From: Amoebidium appalachense
Taxonomy: Eukaryota > Ichthyosporea
Assembly: GCA_963693365.1 (NCBI GenBank)
Contig: CAVNZM010000007.1
Coordinates: 806,001 to 870,000, forward strand
DNA length: 64,000 nucleotides
Direction of reading: 5' to 3'
The notes under the pieces are model-generated. The model was given only the letters and a program-made list of their open reading frames with translations, had not been told where the DNA came from and ran no database searches. Position 1 is the first letter of the stretch, and each line of letters opens with the position of its first letter. The translations under genes and the position numbers were made by a program. Below, piece by piece: positions 21,756 to 34,176 of this stretch.

Positions 21756-24354
21756 ATGAGCAGTGAGCCCGACAGAAAACCTGGAACCCCGCCCAAAATG
21801 AATGACAAAAGTAAGTAATTGTAGCAGTGAATGGGCGTAAAATGTGGATGAATGTAACAATGAGGTGTGACTAAGGTGTCTGTTTCCCGCCTAATGTAAA
21901 CATGTACAGGGTGGAAAGTTTGAAATAATTTTGAGATGTTTTATTTTCGAGGGAAGAGTTTTGGCCGTCGGTGACCCCCCGTTCAAATGAGCACTCAATG
22001 AGCTAGGTATAGCCTTTTTAGCTGCATCTGTCTCTATACGTTGAATAACGTAGTCGAAGTTCTAGAGCTCTCTCTCCCTCTCTCCCTCTTTGTTTGCTAA
22101 GAAAATAGGCTCACTCGGCTTTTGTTGGGTTCATTATTGGGTTTATTTTTGCACGAATTATTTCGGTGCAGGTGGTTGGCTGTTTCTCTATTTAAAAAAT
22201 GGCGGTGGAGAGTAAACTTTATTACAAACATCGGTGTTGCATGAGGAAGCGCACGTACACGTAAACACTGTAAGCGTGTGAATGAATGTTCTGCAAGCTG
22301 CTTGGGGAAGGGGGGATGCGGGGGAGGTAGCTTATATCAGCATCTTTTGTTCTTTCGGGACGGACATCTCTAGTTCCTAGTGTGGCACCAAGGCAGTGTT
22401 TGCTGGGGTTTGGGGAACAGAGGAGAAGAAGAGAGGAACGTGATAACTTAGGGCGGTATTGGTGTGTTCATGTGTCTATTACCGGTTTTGTTGCTTTTTT
22501 TCCGTGTCTGTTGCCGGCTTTTTTACGCTTTTTTCTTGTTGAGGAAACTTATTGTTATCTTGATGCGCAGAGCTTCCGCCGCCAGCGGCGGCCAAGCCAC
22601 GGGACAAACCCGTGAGCCCCACAGAGACCCCACTGGTGATTTTGCCAGACTTGTCACATGACACAGAAAAACCAAAAACGCCGCCTCCACTCATGGACCC
22701 GGCACAAGTCGAAAAGCTCAATCGTTTCATGTTTAGCTACGACCCGTATGGAAACCGAAGGCCTGTGAGAATCAACAATAGGCCTTATCCCCCCTGGACG
22801 TATCTTCCGGACATCTTGGATGGCCGCACAGTCGAATTCCGTTACCACCCAGACGTTTTTAAGACGAATCTTTGCAAGAATGGCGCTGAATGTCGTATGC
22901 GTGAAACTTGTCCGTTCATCCACCCTGGAGAGCGCTACGTGCCCACGTGGAGGAACACGGGCATGTTCTTCGACAACATCTATTACCCCCCGCCCCCTGT
23001 TACGTGTAAGTGCCCGTGCATGTGCATGGGATATACGCTTGTGGAGATAAGATCTTTCTTTGTCCTACCCTACAATAACGTGCTTGGTGTTCAGAATCGT
23101 TTGCTCAGAGTTTGGATAGGGGAATGTCAGTCAATTGTGGTGGTGGTTGCCTTGCAATTGTGTCTTCTTTTTGTTTTGGTGCGGAATGGTCCATCGGACT
23201 TATGGATGGCACTTGCAGTCCCAGTTTAGTTTGTGTTTGTTGTGTTTTGTTCTGTACGGTGTCTGACCACCGGGCCACAGATGAGTGGTTCAAGCACCTG
23301 ATGCTGGAGTTCAAGACGAAAGGGCCTTGCCAAATGAAGCAGGACCACGACTACAAGCGGTATGTGTGCACGTGTGCTTGCTTGTACTATATTCTTGGGT
23401 ATGTGTGTTGAGCACATGTGCTCGTGTGCGAGCCCCGAGGGGTGGCTTGATGTTGCTCACGTGTTATGTTCGCTTCAACCTCGTGCTGTAGACGTGTGTG
23501 CTTTGCACACAGTATCCGTGTCTGTGATTTGCGTAATATGTAGCTCAACGTTTGTAAAGGTAGCTTTTGAATCAACGCGTAAGACGATGGGGAATTAGGG
23601 GGTATTGTTAGTGTGTATGCGCTTGCTACACAACAATTTTTCTGCACTGCTGGTCGTTGGTTCGTCCGCTGTTTTGCTTAGCCATGCATAGATGTCCTTT
23701 TGCATGCTTTCTCGTTCATGCGGACACAAGCATGGTCCATCACATGCACATTTCGACAGTGGTTTGGGTTTGTGTGCTGAGACTCTGTGTAGTTGTTTTT
23801 GCAGATCATTATGCACCTTGCAAGGTCACTCCGTATCTTCTTTGTACTTCGTTCTGTGCAAACATTCGCAGCTCTGGTGCTGTGGGTCTTGTTGAACTTC
23901 TTGCCCAAGTGAGCTGCCTGAGTGTGGGTCCTACTTTGGTATAAGTAAAGCATGCTGTTCATGCATGCTCTTTTCTTTTGTTCTTTCATTTTCTTTCTCC
24001 CTTTCTTTCTTTCGGTTTTTGTGCAGAAGATGTGTTGTTTTGTCCGCAACATAATCTATCTGCCCTTTCACTCCTCTTACACACACCTACCTGCCCCAAC
24101 CCAGTGGCACAAGAGATTTGTTCTGCCTGTGTGCTGGTTTTTCACTTTGCTTGGATTGTTCTTGATCTTGTCCCGGTTTATTGCACAATAGAACCCCACT
24201 ACTTTGAGTGAGATGCAATCTTCACGCTGTTAAAACAAAGTTTTAGGCTGCCTTCGATTTATTGACTTGGCACGATGCACGTCCACACCCTATATCCGTT
24301 GTGACACTCATCATCTTAAAACCCCTGCCCCCCCCCCCCCCCCCCCCCCCCCTT

Positions 24355-24448
<94 letters not shown>

Positions 24449-26008
24449 CTGCCCGTACTGGCATGCGGACCTGAAGGTTCTTGACCGTCGGGAGCCTCTC
24501 CAATACGACCCAGACAAGGACTCGTTTGTGCCTCTGCCTCCTGACGCCACGCCCACAGCCAAGCAGTTCTACCCGTACAACTACAAGCGCCAGCCCTGCA
24601 AGTTCGTGCAGAAGGAGGAGAGGTGCATCCAGGGGCGCTACTGCACCAACGATCATCTTGGGAGGGAGCCCCAGGCCATTGCGAGCTACATTGAGCGGCT
24701 CAAGAGAGAGATGGCTGCGGACTATCTCAGCAAGCGCCAAGGGAAGATGGGTCCCAGGGATGATGATGTGGACTACTACCCGGGTCCAAACATGCCCGAC
24801 AACCAGCAGGGGTACTATGCTGGCGGCCCGCCCCCCGGCCCGTATCATGATCGCATGCGCGGGCCTGGCCCGGACCGGCAGAGGGATCAGTCGCGGGCCG
24901 ATTCGGACCTGGACCATAGCATGCCTACGTCTCAGGGGGATGCTACGCCGCCGCATGCCATGCCGCCCTATGAGACGGAGATGCACTCGTTCTTCTCCAG
25001 GTATGGGCACCCCTATACATGTCGACAGACAGATGCAGCCCCCTTTTGGCTATTATGTCTATGAATGGGTTCATGTTTGAAGCCCATGCATTTTCCTTGA
25101 ATGTCTGCACGGGTGGACATACATGAACCACCCCCCCCCCCCCCTGTCTGTAAATTGAGCCCCGTGTCTTTCCTTCCATGTCTGCACATGTATGCTCTCA
25201 GAATATCCCATTGGTGTCTTCTGTTCCTGCACATGTATACACACCTACCCTCGTTCCTCGTGGTGATACAGTTCGTCTTTTCTTCCGACAGTCTAGAGGT
25301 GTATTTTCAATCACGAAAATACACACGACCCACACAGAATATTCAATTGCTGGCAGTTACCAGCATCGTGTTTCAAATACGAGAGGTATAGGCAGTAAGG
25401 GGGAAGGTGGGTAAGGGGGCCCATATCTGGCGCACAGTTGTGTATATCCTCGCCATTCCGCAACTGTGATACACGTTGCATTCTCGCACACAAGGTAAAC
25501 TTGGACTGGACACCACTGAATACACGCTCTCCTATCACTGCAACTCACATTGGGAACACCCCTTTCTCCCAGCCGTCCGCCCAGCATGAACCAGTCACGC
25601 CCGCAGACCCCCGCCAACCAATCAGGCTGGGCTCCCGGTCCCCAAGGGTTCCCCGGCCCCCACCCACCCCACGTGCCGGACTTCGGGCCGTACGGTGCCC
25701 CCCCTCCCGGTCCGGGGGGGTTCAACTCGTTCCCACCCTTTCCGGCCGGGCAGGGGCGGGGGTTCTTTGACGGAAATGTGCGGGGACCACCCCCGGCCAT
25801 GGGGCAGGCGGAGGAGTACCAGCGCATGATGATGATGCAGCACCACCCGGGAATGCCCCATATGGGCCCCCGACCCGGCCCAGGTGGCCCGGCAGGTTCG
25901 GGTCAGGGCGCACCCCCCAGTGCAATGCCCACGGATGCATCGGGTGTGCGCGAGCCTGACTCGGCATTTTGGAACTTCCTGGATGATAGCTCGGAGTCGG
26001 TATGTGTG

Positions 26009-26058
<50 letters not shown>

Positions 26059-27312
26059 CGCGCGCGCGTAGTGGCGATGGTGATGGTGATGGTGATGGTG
26101 ATGGGGGAGGGGGGTGGGGGTGGTTGGGTGGGTGGGTGAGTTTGGATGTAGAATGGGTGGGGATGGTTGGTTAAAAGGGCACATGTGCTTGTGTGGGTGG
26201 GTGTGGCTGTGTAAAAGAGAGTGGGTGTTTGGGTGTGAGCTAATATGTACCTTCCACGAGAAGACACTTTGAAGTTAAAGCTGAATCGGCATTGATTGAC
26301 CTTACTTTATTATCCAATGGTTATCGATGATTATACATTTATAGTTTGATCTGGGATCAAGTTGAATTGATGATTGGTCAATGTCAAGACGTCGAACTCA
26401 ATCGTCATCTGGTGAAAATCGTTCTTTAACAAAAGACACATATGCTAATAAAAGTTTTTCTGTTCGCGCGTCGCTAACAAACAAATAGTACCGCTCGATA
26501 GAGCTAAAAATTAGCTTTCATTTAAGTTTAGGGTCGAGGTGGTTTCGATTGCTGCGATGGGTCGAAATTTACAGAAAACAACAAGTGTTTTCTCGTGGAA
26601 GGTACATATCAGTGGGTGTGTGCGTTTGTAAAAGAGAATGCATGTTTGTGAGTGGGTGGGTGTGGGGCTTGGTGTGGCGCGTGTGCCTGTTTGGGAGCGT
26701 GTATGTTCATGTGTAAGCGACAGGGTGTGTGGGTGATATTTGTGAGTGGTGTTGCCGTTCTGCTGCTCTGTGTTTAAGGTATCGGTTATGTTTTCGGGTT
26801 TGTGCGCGCATGTGTGCTCAGGAGGAAAGGGACGGTAGTTGTTGGCTGACCACGTTCATGTGCTATATCAGAGACCGTTATTCACTTCTCGGAAACAGTC
26901 GTGTGGTCACCAATACCTCCACTCACCTCTCCCACTCTAAACACACACACACACACACACATACATATACACGCACGCACGCACACGATACATACACACA
27001 CGTACACACTCATCTCTACACACACACACGTACACACAGCAGCAGCAGGCGCAGCAGCAGCAGCAACAGGGCATGGGGCCACAGGGGGCTCTTATGCCGC
27101 AAGGCCCCAACGGGCCAGGGGGGGACGCTTTCACAACGATGGCCACCACCCTGGGCTCTGTGTCCCCCTTCACCCCCGGCCCCCAGTCTCAGAACTTCCC
27201 CCACAGTGGTCAGAGCTCCCTGGCGGCATCGTTTGCCTCTCTGCCCCCCGCTGACGACCTGCCCCCCAATCCCAAGAACTGGGCTGTCGTCGATGTGCAG
27301 AGGTGCGTGAAA

Positions 27313-27345
<33 letters not shown>

Positions 27346-27833
27346 TTCTCCCTTTTTCCTGTAAACACACTGACACGCGCACATGCACACATCCTGTTCT
27401 CCACACAGCCTGGGTGTGCGTTGTTTTCTTGTGTCGCTCCTTTTTGTGCTTCAATGCAACTTCGAGATTTGCATTTCCTCCAAGTGTATTGTCCCGGCGT
27501 ATTTTTTGTTTATGCAAGCAAAGTTCGCAGTGTGATGTCTGTCATGTGTACCAGCACACCTTCACGGTGCATCGTGCCTTCGTTTTGATGACATGCTAAC
27601 TTCACACACACACAAACCCAAAAACACACACACGCACACACACACACACACACAGATGGCTCGGCAGCCACCGCGAGGAGCAGGTGCGGCAGACTGCGCT
27701 GACGCTCGCCCGGCACGATGTGGACGGGGAGCTGCTGGTGACTCTGGACGACACCATACTCAAGGAACTGGGCATTGGCTCGTGGGGCCAGCGCCGCAAG
27801 CTGCTGCGTGCAATCGAGGAGGTGTGTGTGTCT

Positions 27834-27870
<37 letters not shown>

Positions 27871-28044
27871 TGTGTGTGCGCGAACACACGTGCTCCTGTG
27901 TTTGTTTGAAAGAGGGAGGGGAGGGATGTGGGTGGTGAGAAGAGGTGGGGGGGGGGGGGGGGGGTTTGCTGTAATTTCATCTACTGGAGGAGATTATGGT
28001 AGTTGTGTTTTTGTGTCCCTGGGAGAGAACACCTGTGTATGTGC

Positions 28045-28075
<31 letters not shown>

Positions 28076-28314
28076 TTGGAATGGTGTGGGGTTGTGATAT
28101 GTGCTTGCACGAGTAGAAATGCAAACGGGGTGCACTTAGGCTGTGTATGTGCTGTGTGCTAATATTTGCGCCGTGTGAAATGGCTGGTGCATCCACTTGC
28201 ACGAAGAAAGTTGTGGGGTAGAATGGGTCAGGTCGCTAACGAGTCGGGTCGGGCCAACAGCAAAAGATTGCCAGCGGACTGCTGCCCAGCGGGTCACAGC
28301 TGCCCCCCGAATGA
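21756..28314 (+). CDS. CCCH zinc-finger protein with C-terminal SAM domain, eight exons
   Basis: Exons are 21756-21810, 22571-23005, 23281-23359, 24449-25000, 25573-25999, 27040-27302, 27656-27821 and 28261-28314. All phases agree, giving 676 residues. Finger 1 (exon 2) is CKNGAECRMRETCPFIH, C-x5-C-x5-C-x3-H. Finger 2 spans exons 3-4 as C-x5-H-x4-C-x3-H (CQMKQDHDYKR then CPYWH), the spacing known from plant-type RR-TZF proteins. Finger 3 (exon 4) is C-x8-C-x5-C-x3-H. Then comes a long Pro/Gly/Met/Gln-rich linker with a poly-Gln run opening exon 6. A SAM domain split over exons 6-7 runs from NWAVVDVQRWL through VDGELLVTLDDTILKELGIG to QRRKLLRAIEE. CCCH fingers and some SAM domains bind RNA, so a post-transcriptional regulator is plausible. 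Introns 3, 5 and 6 end in (CA)n-AG; introns 5 and 7 start with GT-repeats. The first small exon is the least certain. Confidence 0.85.
24327..24448 (+). repeat. C-run plus (AC)n forming a 3' splice site
   Basis: A C-run at 24327-24352 is followed by TTAAA and an uninterrupted (CA)n of about 90 bp. It ends in ACACAG|C, the acceptor of exon 4 of the CCCH-SAM gene. Confidence 0.85.
26000..26070 (+). repeat. (GT)n-(CG)n microsatellite starting at a 5' splice site
   Basis: GTATGTGTGCATGTGTG begins immediately after exon 5 of the CCCH-SAM gene, runs as (GT)n to about 26050, then (CG)n to 26069. (GATGGT)n follows. Confidence 0.85.
26246..26606. mobile_element. MITE with about 25-bp terminal inverted repeats, TA target site
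   Basis: TGTACCTTCCACGAGAAGAC at the left end matches the reverse complement of the right end with one mismatch over about 25 bp. The ends are flanked by TA on both sides (26244-26245 and 26607-26608), as for Tc1/mariner-type insertions. The 361-bp AT-rich interior has no ORF. It lies in intron 5 of the CCCH-SAM gene between microsatellites. Confidence 0.82.
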
Positions 28315-29102
28315 TGTTTTGTAGGGCCACGGGGCCGTAGGCACACCTCCCGAATTGCTCGAAACTAGTGGTGGGGTACCTGCCATTTGGCAGTTTCTTT
28401 TTTGGATTGATCGATGACTTATTTAGGGGGCGTGGGGTTATAGTGAAGGCGGCTTGCGTAGGCATATGCTCCGGCCGGATTTTTGTTCCGTTATGGAAAG
28501 AAAAGATGGGAATTGTATGTTATTTGCACGGTTAGCGATATTTTCATACATGTCCGAAAGCCTTAACGTAACTCAGCTGTGCGTAGGTGTGTTGGTTTTG
28601 GTGGTCGAATTTTGTGTCTCTCGAAACCGCCCACCTTTTCGTGCCGGCGCAGAACATGCACGTGTGAGCATTGCTTTCGAACATGCCTTAGCAATTGTTC
28701 TAGTTATGTTTTTAATCTTCTCGCATTCACGCTATGACTGCTTGCACAAACACCTGCCCTTCTGCACACACACCCACACACGAACAACCACACGTATTTT
28801 GTCTGCATGCATGTTTTGCTCATAGTCCACACCCACTAGCTACACCCACACACTCTTATCGCTTGTTCTTTCTCGTTTTTTCAGTAGTAGTGAACGGGAT
28901 TAATTAATGTTGGCGTACCTGTTAAATGCTCGTGCTCTCTTGCGAGATTTATGTATGTGTTGAACTAACCCAGCCGTGCCCCATCGTAGACATGTGTAGT
29001 ATTTGCTGGGTGGCTTGTACTTGTGTGCAGCCGCCTTCAAATGGCCCTCGGAATGGAATAACTAGCGAAGCAAACAACTTGTCCCATTCTCTAGCTTGTT
29101 CC

Positions 29103-29151
<49 letters not shown>

Positions 29152-29597
29152 ACCACCACCACCACCACCACCACTGCCACCCAACCACCAGAGTGACCGC
29201 CACCACAAAAAAAAAAAGAAAAAAAAACTCCCCTAATTATAACAATCAAAACCCACAGGTGAATTGGTATAGGACACGTCCCTCAGGCTGATGATGGGCT
29301 CTGTTCATGTGTCTTTTGCCTATGCATGTTTTCTTTTTTTGGTTTGATTCAGTCGGGCTAATTAATTAATGTTGTGGATTTTTTGTTGTCTTTGGATGCA
29401 TATCAATGCCAGCTCTTTCATGCAAGCTGTTCCCATTTCGCGTGACGCGTGCTTCGCCAGCTGCCCCCCCTCCCTCCCCCCCCCCCCCCCCTTTTTTTGG
29501 GGGCGCTCGCGGGAGTCCGATCCCGGGCCCACAAACATATGCACAACACGTACGCGCACACACACACACACACAAACACGCACGCACGCACACCTCA

Positions 29598-29683
<86 letters not shown>

Positions 29684-30344
29684 CTGACAATGTCCATGAA
29701 CACATGTACATGTGTGCACAACAATTCAATCATGATCATGATCAGAAATTGATCTGGCAATCTTCTAGCACCCCAACTCCTGGTGCACATATATACGGTG
29801 GTGACGTGGCAGCCATGTAAGATTGGCAGTGGCGGTGGGAATGGTGTGATGGCCATAACAGCACGGCGCCCTCCGCCCCTCCCAGTGAAAGAATGGCATA
29901 AGCCACGATTATTTTTACTTTTAAATTTAAATCTCACGCAACACATAATCGCCAAATTGTGGTAAACTTTACATGAGTCTACACGATCAACAGTCCATCC
30001 AGTGATCAAAAATGTTTTATACCGAAATAGGCTGACCTGTTACGGATCCGATTAGCCATATAAGGAAACTGCAAAAAACCGTTTTTACGAAAGGTAGCCC
30101 TACGTAACATACGTTTATCATGTTATCGTGACCTGTCAAATCTCCTCAGTAGCCATCATATCATAACTAAGAAAAGTTTTTGGGATCCTCTCTTGAACTT
30201 TGTAGGGGGGAGGGTGAATGAAGACAAGTGGGTATAACATAACTCAGAGAACTTGCTACAGTGTGAACAGCAGCTATGGATCTTACTCTGGCTGAGCCCG
30301 GCAGCCTTATGCTGACCACACTTTGCTGACATATTCCACACAAC
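28315..30344. other. Intergenic: repeats, no gene recognised
   Basis: Contains an ORF-like stretch at 28454-28825 without motifs, a C-run with CCA repeats at 29103-29175, a short SINE-like fragment near 29285-29310 (GATGATGGGCTCTG), a C-run near 29475, and (AC)n followed by a 32-nt A-run at 29604-29681. The final 300 bp before 30345 are unique and would hold the kinase promoter. Confidence 0.5.
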
Positions 30345-33103
30345 ATGAGAATTGGCTCAACAGCACACATCGATGTTATCGAAGCTCCTACCGTGACGGA
30401 CAAAAAGTGGTTCTTGAAGAGACCCAGGGGTAGCATTAGTGAGCTTCAGGACGCAAGTGTGAACATCAATGGGAAAGCTGCAATCATCAAAGAGTTTGAA
30501 GTAGCCTGTGCTGTTTTCCCCCATCCAAACCTCATTCTTCCAGAATCCCTTGTCTTTGTTTCCGAGAAGTCTGAAGGTGCTGCAGCTTTTCCGGTATGTA
30601 ACAGCTATGCCATTTAACGGGACTTGCTTTATCTTCTCATCCCACGGATGTTATGTAGAGATGATTTGTGCCTCATAATCACTGTGTGAGCAATTCTGTT
30701 TTACTCATCTACCCCTCCGTCTTCTGTGTCTCCTTTCACTTGGCCCCTCCTTCCACCTGTCACTTCCACGCGCTCTCCACCCAAGCACCTCTTTTGGCTT
30801 ATGTGTCCACGCACTCTGTCTAGATCTGAGTGTCATGACGGTGTTGTGAGTGATAGATCATATACTTGCCTGGAAAGAAGTCAAAGGCGAATAAGAGCCG
30901 AAAATACAAAGGGTTGCTGAGTGGTTGTATCCTGGATCGGTATTGGCTGGTTAGTGGCTGTATCCCAAAACATCTTGAGTGCAATTTGAGTGACGGGGGT
31001 TTTTCCTCTGCAGGCCATTAGGATCCCCTTCTTTGATGGAGCACCGCTGGCTCGTTTTCTTCAGGACAGGTTTAGGGGCAAGATTCGGAGCTCCTGCCCT
31101 TGGCACATTGCACACGCCAGCGTAGAGATGACCATGTGGCAGCTGCTACTTCAGGTAGCCAAGGGATTAGACCATCTCCATAGCTGTGGGGTCACGCATT
31201 TCGACTGTCATGCACGGAACATCCTTGTGGGCTACGAGCCCGGCACGAGCGCTCCCATTGCCAAGATCATAGACTTTGGTTACTCACAACTGGGTGACGC
31301 AAAGGTTGGGTGTGCTCCAAATCGCTGCCGGAACATGTCACCAGAAGAAGTAAACGCTTGGTGGACAAAGAAAGAAATGCATGTTGACGGGCCTGAATGT
31401 GAAGTTTACAAGTTCGGAAACCTCGTATTCAGCCTCCTCTACCAAGCAGAACGCAAGTACACTCTCGAGCCAGGCGACTATTTCTGTCACGACCAAGATG
31501 ATGTTTGCTGCAACGGTGATGATGCACTCCACTACCCAAAATTTCCAACCACAGTAGACGAGCTGATCGAGTCGATTCAGACGGATGAGTTTTGTGGATC
31601 TCTCGATGAAGATGTGTGCTCTCTTTTCCGTGGTGTGTTTCAAAACGACCCAAAAGCGAGGATTAGCATGAACCAAGTGGTCTTAGCCATTGAATCCATC
31701 CTTGTGCGCATGAAAATGAAAAAAATCCTTTCACCCGGAATTGATGTTCAGTGCCCATCAGAAGTGGTCATGGCGATTGTGGAAACAGAAAGAAATTTGG
31801 CACGGCTTCGGCAGATGTTGGAAGAGGGCGTAAAGGTGGGTGTGGCGCTATGGCGGTGTGGCGCACTTTGTGGCCATTGAACAGACGTTCCAGGAGATGT
31901 CAAAGCAGGTGCAGATGGCTATCAGGTGTGTCTTTTGGGTTTTCTCTTTTGTGTGTGTGTTCTTGTTTATCTTTTTTTTTTTGTGTGTGTGTGGAGGGTG
32001 TTCTCCCCCCCCCCCCCCCCCCTTTTTTTTTTTTCTTCTTTTCTTTTTTTGGTGTGTGTGTGGGGGGGGGGAGTCCACACACACCATAAAAAGAAAAGAA
32101 GAAAAAAAGGGGGGGGAGGGGGGGGGGGGAGGAGGGGGGGGCAGGGGGGAGGAGGAGGGGGGAGGGTCCTTTTTTCGTGTTCTTTCTTTCTTTTTTTTGT
32201 CTGCATCCTTACATCTCCTTTTTTCTGTGCGTGTGTGCTCTCTTTCTCTCTCTCCCTCTCTCTCTCTCTCTTCCCCCCCCCCCCCCCCCCTTTTTTTTTT
32301 TTTGTGTATGTCCTTTTTTTTTTTTTTTTTTTTTTTGTGAGCTTGTTCTTTTTTTTATTTTTTTTTTAAAAGGGATGATGGAACACGAGCGTTCAATTTT
32401 AAAGTTTCTTGTTGCTTGTGTCTCGTCATAGTGGCGAACAGAATTGAATGCTGGAATGATTTGTGTTGTTTGCTTCTGACTTCTTTGTTTTCTTTTTGTT
32501 GCAGACCTTGTGTATTGCTTGCTTGATTCGGTTTATCTTTGCAGGACTTATGAGACCTTGGGCACATTCTTCTGGTTTGGGTGGCAAGTGCAAAGGGCTG
32601 AAAAAAAAAAGGTTTGAAGGGTGTGATGGTGGTTTGAGGGGGAGGGGAAAGGGGGGAGGTGGAAGGGGGGACAGTGGGGGGAGAGAGAAGGGGGGGGGGG
32701 GGGAGGGGGGAGGAAAGAGAGAGGGAGAGGGAGGGAGAATGAGGGGGGGGGGGGGGGGGGGGGGGGAAGAGGGGGGAGAGAGAGAGAGAGAGAGAGGGTG
32801 GGGGGAGTTGCGGGGGGGGTCTGATTCAGTGCTCCACTGGCATAAAATTTGATGTCTTGTGTAACATTACAAAACCACTATGGTGTTACCATAATCTTTT
32901 ATGTTTTCCTTTAACAAAATTCCCACCATCCAGCCCCGACTGGGACCTGCTGGCCAAACCTTATCCCTCTCTCCCATACGGTGCAAATGGCAACGAGCAG
33001 CACCCCTTAGCTGGTGTCCCTGCTCATGGCCAAGACAGTGTGAGCAGGTGGGTGGGTGGCTGTTTTTTTTTCCCTTTTTTATGTGTGTGTGTGTGTGTGT
33101 GTG

Positions 33104-33140
<37 letters not shown>

Positions 33141-33193
33141 TGGATGGGCGGGTGGGCGGGTGGATGGGTGAGGGGGTGTTTTTGTGTGTGTGT

Positions 33194-33225
<32 letters not shown>

Positions 33226-33269
33226 GATGTACAATACACACATACTCTCTTCCTCTATTTCTCTCTTTC

Positions 33270-33305
<36 letters not shown>

Positions 33306-33853
33306 AAAAAAGTAATATAAAAGGGAAAGAAACAAAGAAAAGGAAAATGAAATAAAAAACGATGTCTGTAACCCTTGGCCCATTTCACATACCCCGCCGA
33401 TACTCAGATCTACCTACCCAACCCTATTTCCCAATACTTATTTGCTCGTACCTACTCACACACAAAGAACCCGTTACAAACCCCCCTACACTGTTTTCCA
33501 TCTCTCCACTCCATTTGAGGATTCGCCCACACTCTCGCACACAAACACCTAACCCCCCTCCCCCCCCCCCTCCCCCCCCCCTCAACACACACACACACAC
33601 ATTGCTTGAATTCTTAAGAAAGCTGGAATAAGTTTTCGTTTTTTCGTTCTGTTTGCTAGATACAAAGGATGATATTAACATTTTTTCCTTTCGCCAGGGA
33701 GAGCCGACAGCAGGGCGGCACATCAGATACACAGCAGCCCACATGCAGAAAACGTGAGAGTTCACCAGGGAAGGATATGCAGAAAAGAGGCAACGGTTGG
33801 AAGAGGAGGCCAGTGGCAACGAGGCTGTTGTGGCTGGCAATGTAGATGGGCTG
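30345..33853 (+). CDS. Divergent protein kinase with HFD catalytic loop
   Basis: Exons are 30345-30593 and 31014-31835 (phase 0, GTATGT donor, CTCTGCAG acceptor), then probably 31885-31925, 32934-33047 and 33769-33853. The ATG at 30345 follows an in-frame TGA at 30327. The N-lobe shows IGSTAHIDV in the glycine-loop position, a WFLKRP lysine segment and an alpha-C-like KEFEVACAVFPHPNLI. Exon 2 has GLDHLHSCGVTHFDCHARN (catalytic loop, HRD replaced by HFD, with ARN as in tyrosine kinases), then KIIDFGYSQ (DFG), NMSPEE in the APE position and EVYKFGNLVFSLL (alpha-F). Substrate and partners are unknown. After 31835 the frame is interrupted (see findings), so the 3' end is tentative. An alternative acceptor before 33698 would end the protein with a stop at 33843-33845. 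Confidence 0.78.
31839..31864 (+). repeat. Short direct repeat with 16-bp offset that breaks the kinase frame
   Basis: GGTGTGGCGC at 31839-31848 recurs at 31855-31864. Removing 16 bp would keep one open frame across this stretch. With it, the frame hits TGA at 31878-31880 unless a 49-nt GT...AG segment (31836-31884) is spliced out. Confidence 0.7.
31926..32933. repeat. Kinase intron with T-, C-, G- and GA-rich tracts
   Basis: Alternating C-runs and T-runs (32005-32050, 32272-32360), G-rich DNA (32110-32165, 32600-32820) and a short (GA)n near 32777. The long hydrophobic Phe-rich ORFs here are artefacts of T-runs. Confidence 0.7.
33048..33768. repeat. Kinase intron with paired (GT)n-G-run tracts and C-run
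   Basis: (GT)n followed by G-runs at 33083-33139 and 33183-33224. A long C-run then A-run lies at 33271-33310, and C-rich plus (CA)n DNA at 33550-33602. Confidence 0.75.
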
Positions 33854-33948
33854 GTATGTATGCTGAGTGTGTGTGGGGGGGGTGTGGGGGGTGGGGGGGG
33901 GTGGGTGTGTGCGTGTGTGTGCGTGTGTGTGTACGTGTGTGCCTGTGC

Positions 33949-34012
<64 letters not shown>

Positions 34013-34130
34013 CCTTGGTAGCATGTAGTTGGGTGTTGTAAGAGGAGGGTCTTTTCTAGATGCATTAATCAAGTTATTATTGCACAACCCTCGACCGGTT
34101 GTGTACCTCGTACTCGAAAAAAATTATTTA

Positions 34131-34176
<46 letters not shown>

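Noticed and set aside
28454-28825. 123-residue ORF downstream of the CCCH-SAM gene
   Set aside because: Cys/His/Val composition without motif; probably 3' flanking DNA.
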